Assembly: GCF_030247185.1 (NCBI RefSeq)
Contig: NC_080570.1
Location: forward strand, 8,901,161 to 8,965,160
Reading direction: 5' to 3'
Source: Malaya genurostris
Lineage: Eukaryota > Arthropoda > Insecta > Diptera > Culicidae
Length of the DNA: 64,000 bases
Part shown: positions 59,901-64,000 of the stretch, piece after piece
How the letters are laid out: each line of letters opens with the position of its first letter
Numbering within the stretch: the first letter of the stretch is position 1
Made by a program: the position numbers and the translations under genes
The notes under the pieces: model-generated
Database searches by the model: none
Seen by the model: only the letters and a program-made list of their open reading frames with translations
Told to the model about the DNA's origin: nothing

Positions 59901-62671
59901 AACTTCCATGCTTCACCGTTTGAAAGTTTCAATGATTTAAAGTTTCAAAATTTTCAAAGTTTAAATTTTTTAGTTTCGAAATTAAAAAGTTTATAAGTCT
60001 TTAATTCAAAGTCCTAAAATTTCAAAATTTTCAAACTAAACTTTTGAACATTTCTTCAATGTTTCAAAGTTCTAAAGCTGCTTAGTTTAAAAATTAAAAA
60101 AGTTTCAATTTTTCGTTTCAATTTTCAAAAGGTCAAAGTTTCAATTTTTCGTTTCAAGTTAAGTTTCAAAATTCAAAAGGTCAAAGTTTAAACCTTTTTC
60201 AAAGTTTCATTGTACCAAATTTCGAAGTCTCAAAGTTTAAATTACATTTACAAAGTTTGAAAACCTCAGTTTTAAGATTTTCAAATTTTCTATGATGTAA
60301 AGTTCACAAAGTTTCAAGATTTTCAATGTTCAAAAACTCACAAAGTTTCACCGTTTGAAGTTTAAAAAATACAAAGTTAAAAATGTTTCAAAATTTCGAT
60401 GTTTCAGTTTTTGCCATGCTTCAAAGTTTAAAATATTTTCATGTCTTCAAAGTTTCAATGTTTAAAAGTTCTATGGTTTCTAAGTTTCAAAATTCACATA
60501 GTTTCAATGATTCGCCGTTTGAAAGTTTCAAAATTTAAACATTTTTCAAAGTTGGGATGTTTCAGAGCTTCAAAATTTCGAAATCTTGAAGTTTAAAAAT
60601 TAACAAAGTTTCAAATTCCTAAAGTTTCAAAGTTTCAATATTTTCAAGTATCAAAACATCAATCTTCTCTATTGATCGCCGGGTAGAGACATTCGAGATC
60701 CACTTTGTTTCTTCGACACTTGGGTACTTAACAAAACAATCACTTTTTTCTTTCTTTGTTCAGTCTTTATACCCTCGAAATCGAATTCGAGCTATTTTCG
60801 ACTGCATCGAAGTCAAGTCACAGAATATTATACTCATAAAGGCATAGATCAAATATTTCATCACTTAAGGGCTGAGGCCAGTAGTAGGTCGCGTATAACC
60901 ATGTGTCTCGTCCTGCGTATTACATTTCTCTCCATGCTCTCTCGCATATGTACAAAATGACTCTCGATGGGCCGGGTGACCAGAAAAGTTTCGATATTTT
61001 CGGTAACTAGTTTGCATAAAATGTGTCTGCGCCCAATAAAGCTACCGCTTGTTCGGCAGCCTTGCTTAGCCGATTTTATTTGTCTCTCATATTTCGTTAC
61101 GCTACCAAGAAACTGGAACAGAAAAAATGGCGCCGCCAAAGAAATCGACTTACCTTCACAAAAAACACTCACTTCATTTTTATCGCGACAACACCTATGT
61201 TTTTATGCACTAATCGCATCTAAATTGAATTATCTAGACATTGTCATCGTGAAAATAGCCCTCAAAATAACCCTAAAACAAACTGGCCTCAGCCCTTAAA
61301 CTACAACTTAATATGACATCATCTCATGGTGCGTTTTGAGCCAATTGTCATTCAAATAATTGATTTTTTTTCTTCTTGCGAATTAATCGACCTTGTGTCG
61401 TCAATGGAAACCCACAAATATTTAGCATCTGTACAAACATTTGGCTAAAATAACACTTATTCGTCCCACTGTTTTCAGCTTGCCGCACCCCAAACCGACG
61501 GGACGGACGTTGCGTTCCTCGTGACGAGTGCCGCAGTTTTGTACAGTACTTTTCACCGGATCGGATTCTTACCGTGGACGAGCTAACCTTCGTACGGTTG
61601 TCCAGTTGCAGCGAGAGTCCACCGAAGATCTGCTGTCCGGATCGGGTATCGACGGGAACGACTTCGGTGGCGACTTCGACCGTGGCGACCCCATCCGGTG
61701 TTTCGTACGATTTCACCGGACTGCTTCCGGATCCGAGACAGTACGAATGTGGGTTGGATTTCCTCGCCGATCGGATCTACGGAGGCGAGAGCACTTCGCT
61801 AGAGGAGTTTCCCTGGTACGCATTGCTCGAGTACGTCACCAAGAAAGGCGAGCGGGTGTTCGAGTGCGGTGGATCGTTAATCAACAAGCGGTACGTGCTG
61901 ACGGCGGCACACTGTCTGGATAATGTGAAACTGGATGATGGCGAGATATTGTGAGAGACGTTTGGTGGAGGGTTTGCTTGCTACGTTCCTCGGAATTGAC
62001 GTGTTTTGTTCGATTTTAGTGCCAACGTGCGACTCGGAGAGCACAACACCGCAACCGATGTGGACTGCGAAGAGGATGACGGCGAGGTGACCTGTTCGGA
62101 TCCTCCACAGAACATTGGCTTCGAAGAGGTCATCGTACATCCGCGATATTCCAAGGTGGATCAGAACCAACATCACGACATTGCCTTGGTCCGTCTGGAC
62201 CGGGACGCTACGTTGAGTAAGTACGTGACTCCGATATGTCTACCGGAGGCGGGATTCAGTCCAACCAAAGCCGGCCAAAATGTCACCATCACCGGATTCG
62301 GTCACACGGGTCGGAAACGTAGGTCTTCTTTTATCACACAGCTGTCAGGTTTTTTGATGGTGTTTTTGAATTTTTCAGGGCACAGCGGCATCAAGCAGAA
62401 AGCACATGTCCCGATCGTAGATCCGGACCAGTGTCAGGCCAAGTGGGGCAAACGGATCACCGTCGGGGACGGGCAGCTGTGCGCTGGAGGACACTTCAAT
62501 ATCGACGCTTGCCACGGCGATTCCGGCGGACCGCTGATGACTCAACGGCTCTACTGGACCATCGAAGGCATCGTGTCCTTCGGGAACCGGTGCGGTCTGG
62601 AAGGCTGGGCCGGAATGTATACGCGTGTCGCGAGCTATGTTGGGTGGATCAAAAGCGTGATACGAGCTTGA
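57000..62671 (+). CDS. CLIP-domain serine protease (CLIPB/easter-like), 380 aa
   Basis: Secreted trypsin-like zymogen, a tandem duplicate of the 49710 gene. Exons are 57000-57078, 61479-61950, 62020-62318 and 62379-62671, with introns in phases 1, 2 and 1 at the same places. The signal peptide is residues 1-24 (VILLMLLMVM core). An in-frame ATG at 56982 would add six residues, but the ATG at 57000 has the better AAAA context. CLIP Cys are 28, 38, 44, 70, 78 and 79. Activation is at ADR/IYGG (after Arg125). The triad is His171, Asp237 (HHDIALV) and Ser332 (GDSGGPL), with specificity residue Asp326. The CLIPB extra Cys pair lies in VDCEEDDGEVTCSDP. The last intron is only 60 bases, lacks in-frame stops and is a multiple of three. 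The first intron is 4400 bases and filled with repeats. Confidence 0.95.
57990..58504. repeat. Dispersed repeat family X, copy 2
   Basis: It aligns by eye with 3075-3453 over both ends and carries an additional segment (about 58285-58430) absent from copy 1. Both copies start with a T-run and ATTAAAC and end at GCTTTCATCGA. Confidence 0.75.
58560..60660. repeat. CAAAGTTTCAAAATTTC-word array in an intron
   Basis: About 2.1 kb of AAAGTTTCAA words with variants (CAAAATTTC, CACCGTTTGAAAGTTTCA, TTCAAGATTTTC). Longer super-units (CACAAAGTTTCACCGTTTG) recur near 58633, 60340 and 60500. It was split by the element at 59167-59541. Confidence 0.9.
59167..59541. mobile_element. 375-bp inverted-repeat element (MITE)
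   Basis: The ends AGCGAGGCACCT (59167) and AGGTGCCTCGCT (about 59529-59540) are inverted. Subterminal GGTGAATAATTTGTTGCTAA and its complement extend the repeat, and a second inner pair (AGTTACGG, ACCGTAACT) is present. It lies inside the CAAAGTTTC array. A related fragment lies at 55245-55330. Confidence 0.8.
60869..61295. mobile_element. 427-bp MITE flanked by TTAA
   Basis: Terminal inverted repeats of 14 bases, GGGCTGAGGCCAGT at 60869 and ACTGGCCTCAGCCC ending at 61295, are flanked on both sides by TTAA (60865-60868 and 61296-61299). TTAA duplications are typical of piggyBac-type transposases, so this is probably a non-autonomous passenger of that kind. The frames inside (about 100 codons on each strand) show no transposase motif. 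Confidence 0.85.
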
Positions 62672-62702
62672 AATAGCGGATAAAGTACTTTCCTAGTGAT
62701 TA

Positions 62703-62711
62703 GGGAATTCC
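62703..62711 (+). promoter_or_regulatory. Candidate Rel/NF-kappaB site
   Basis: GGGAATTCC matches the core of insect kappaB sites. It lies in the 3' UTR of the second protease gene and about 600 bases upstream of the third gene's start codon, so it could serve the third gene. A single match of nine bases is weak evidence. Confidence 0.3.
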
Positions 62712-62740
62712 AAGCAGAAGCATCCGAATCGTAGTTTGTA

Positions 62741-62746
62741 AATAAA
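62741..62746 (+). terminator. Polyadenylation signal of the second protease gene
   Basis: AATAAA lies 70 bases after the stop codon, followed by an A-run. Confidence 0.75.
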
Positions 62747-63254
62747 CACATAAAAAAACGAAACAATATTTGATCGCTTTGGATTTGAGTTGTATATTTG
62801 TGTTTATTTGCTCTAAAATAGACGGCCGATGAATGTGTCAGAGCTGTCACCGGAAATTCTGTAGAACGAATATTTTCTACCGTCTCCATTTCACGCGTTC
62901 TAATCTTAAACGAAACCGAATCTTCTTTACTTCACAGTAAAAAAAATTCTAACTTCGCTCACAACCGATTGGAACCCGATCGTTTGTTTTCAGTCGAATG
63001 CCGAATCGTAGTTCCGACCACACGACCGTACCGGTCGTAAATTTCTTCCTCTCTCGTCGTTCGATTTTTCGTTCTCTTTCTCTCGTCAGTGTTCCAATGC
63101 GGATCGACTGTGATTTACATTTTATTTTAGTTGGTGTTCGGGGGATCGACAGCAAAGCGCAGCAAGCAGCTGATTACATATTCCCGAACTTATCAGCCAC
63201 ACACACACAGTTCGGCTTCAGTAGCAATCAATCCGTGCTTGTGTTCATTCAAAG

Positions 63255-63259
63255 TCAGT
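63255..63259 (+). promoter_or_regulatory. Candidate initiator of the third protease gene
   Basis: TCAGT (A at 63257) matches the arthropod initiator and would give a leader of 61 bases. GGACA starts at +29, one base off the usual +28 position of a downstream promoter element. Another TCAGT at 63086-63090 is an alternative. Confidence 0.3.
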
Positions 63260-63317
63260 GTGGAAACCCTCCTCTCGGACAAACGGACACGGCCTACCGT
63301 TTAACACCCGCGACAAG

Positions 63318-64000
63318 ATGGCAATCGCCATGCTCCGTTCGATCTTACTGATGATCAGTGCTTTGGTGGTGACATTTTCGATCGAGCCTTCGGCGTCGCA
63401 ACCGCAGCAACACCAGCGAGAACAAGGTAAAAATTGGTTCGGCTGGCGATCAGCGAAAATGAAAAAGTCGCGGCATTTCCGGTTTGATTCATACATATTT
63501 CAACTATGGTTTTGTTTTCCTTTTTCGTTCGTGTAATGGCGCACGTGTGCCTGTGCAGCTACGCCCCCCGTTTGGGAGGTGACCACGTTGTGTAGTATAC
63601 CGAATGAGGACCAACAGGGCGTCTGTCGGCCACCGGAAGAATGTCGCGCTTATGGAGCCATCAACGATCCGGCCAGTCTGAGTTCCGTGGGAAGGCTTAG
63701 CTTTTTGAAGCAGGTTCAGTGCAATGCAACGGCGAGTATCGGTTTGGAACAAATCGCAGTAGGCGGTGTTTGTTGTCCACGCTCGGGAAGCTACAGGTCA
63801 GTAGATAGACGGAAGTCCCGATAAAAAACCCTCTCTCACTTTCTCTGTCATTCGTCAGATCACCGACGCTAAACGAAAGCCTACCGAGACGGATGCGGCC
63901 AAAATCGGCGGTGGTGCATTCCCGCTTCGGAGACGACGAGACGTGCGGATTCCAGACGTATGTGGCGAAAATCCGGGGCGGCGAGATTGCCAACATCGAC
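63318..64000 (+). CDS. CLIP-domain serine protease, 5' part (163 aa in window)
   Basis: Third member of the cluster, cut by the right edge. Exons are 63318-63426, 63559-63796 and 63859 to the edge; introns of 132 and 62 bases are in phases 1 and 2. Residues 1-29 look like a signal peptide (LRSILLMISALVVTFS core). A short Gln-rich stretch follows, and then a CLIP domain with Cys 48, 59, 65, 91, 108 and 109. The linker is Arg-rich and carries the linker Cys (DETCGF). The activation site is VAK/IRGGE, so cleavage would follow Lys153, unlike the Arg of the two neighbours. The frame is open to the last base. The intron between CLIP and linker (63797-63858) is absent in the other two genes, so this copy is an older paralogue or comes from another subbranch. 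The triad lies beyond the window. Confidence 0.92.

Larger units (their letters stand above)
57079..61478 (+). other. Intron 1 of the second protease gene, repeat-filled
   Basis: It holds unique AT-rich DNA (57079-57989), family X copy 2 (57990-58504), a CAAAGTTTC array (58560-60660) interrupted by an inverted-repeat element (59167-59541), a TTAA-flanked MITE (60869-61295), and about 180 bases leading to the acceptor TTTTCAG at 61472-61478. No nested gene was recognised. Confidence 0.8.

Noticed and set aside
60861..61299. Genes of about 100 codons on each strand in intron 1 of the second protease
   Set aside because: They lie within the TTAA-flanked MITE and show no transposase or other domain.
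62006..62671. Single long exon for the C-terminal half of the second protease
   Set aside because: The frame is open, but it includes a 60-base GT-AG intron whose removal restores the exon junction and phase seen in gene 1. The inserted 20 residues have no counterpart in the paralogue.
1..64000. CRISPR array or bacterial operon
   Set aside because: The repeats are degenerate, with no constant repeat/spacer pattern. GT-AG introns, SINEs and CLIP proteases show that the DNA is eukaryotic.

Overview
This window is eukaryotic nuclear DNA, most likely from a mosquito (Diptera, Culicidae, probably culicine). That assignment is an inference. It rests on CLIP-domain serine proteases of the easter/CLIPB type, introns of 60-70 bases beside introns of several kilobases, tRNA-derived SINEs, mariner/Tc1 and Jockey-like remains, and a very AT- and repeat-rich intergenic landscape. 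Most open reading frames here are chance frames or transposon remains.

From 1 to about 41.5 kb the window is a gene desert. It is a mosaic of degenerate short-word arrays (each block built on its own 7-12 base word), gag-like ORF1 fragments of one LINE family (three copies), mariner and Tc1 elements, SINEs, inverted-repeat elements and two large hairpins (27431-27698 and 31935-32182). Between them lie less AT-rich, stop-laden unique islands (about 4.7-8.3, 13.1-15.0, 17.2-19.3, 22.1-23.7, 28.0-30.8 and 33.6-35.7 kb) in which I see no gene.

At 42074-42493 there is a candidate two-exon gene for a small secreted protein (82 residues) that I do not recognise. From 42.5 to 48.4 kb the sequence is again word arrays and AT-rich arrays.

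From 49.7 kb to the right edge lies a head-to-tail cluster of three CLIP-domain serine protease genes on the + strand: 49710-56588 (391 residues), 57000-62671 (380 residues) and 63318 onward (cut by the window edge after residue 163). Each has a signal peptide and a six-cysteine CLIP domain; the two complete ones also have an Arg-Ile-Tyr-Gly-Gly activation site and a full His/Asp/Ser triad with trypsin-type specificity. In this family such zymogens act in haemolymph in extracellular cascades that lead to Toll activation or melanisation. The first two share all three intron positions and phases, so they are tandem duplicates. Their introns have since diverged greatly: the intron before the catalytic-serine exon is 5286 bases in gene 1 and 60 bases in gene 2, while the first intron is 350 bases in gene 1 and 4400 in gene 2. 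The long introns are filled with word arrays and transposons. The third gene has one extra intron between the CLIP domain and the linker.
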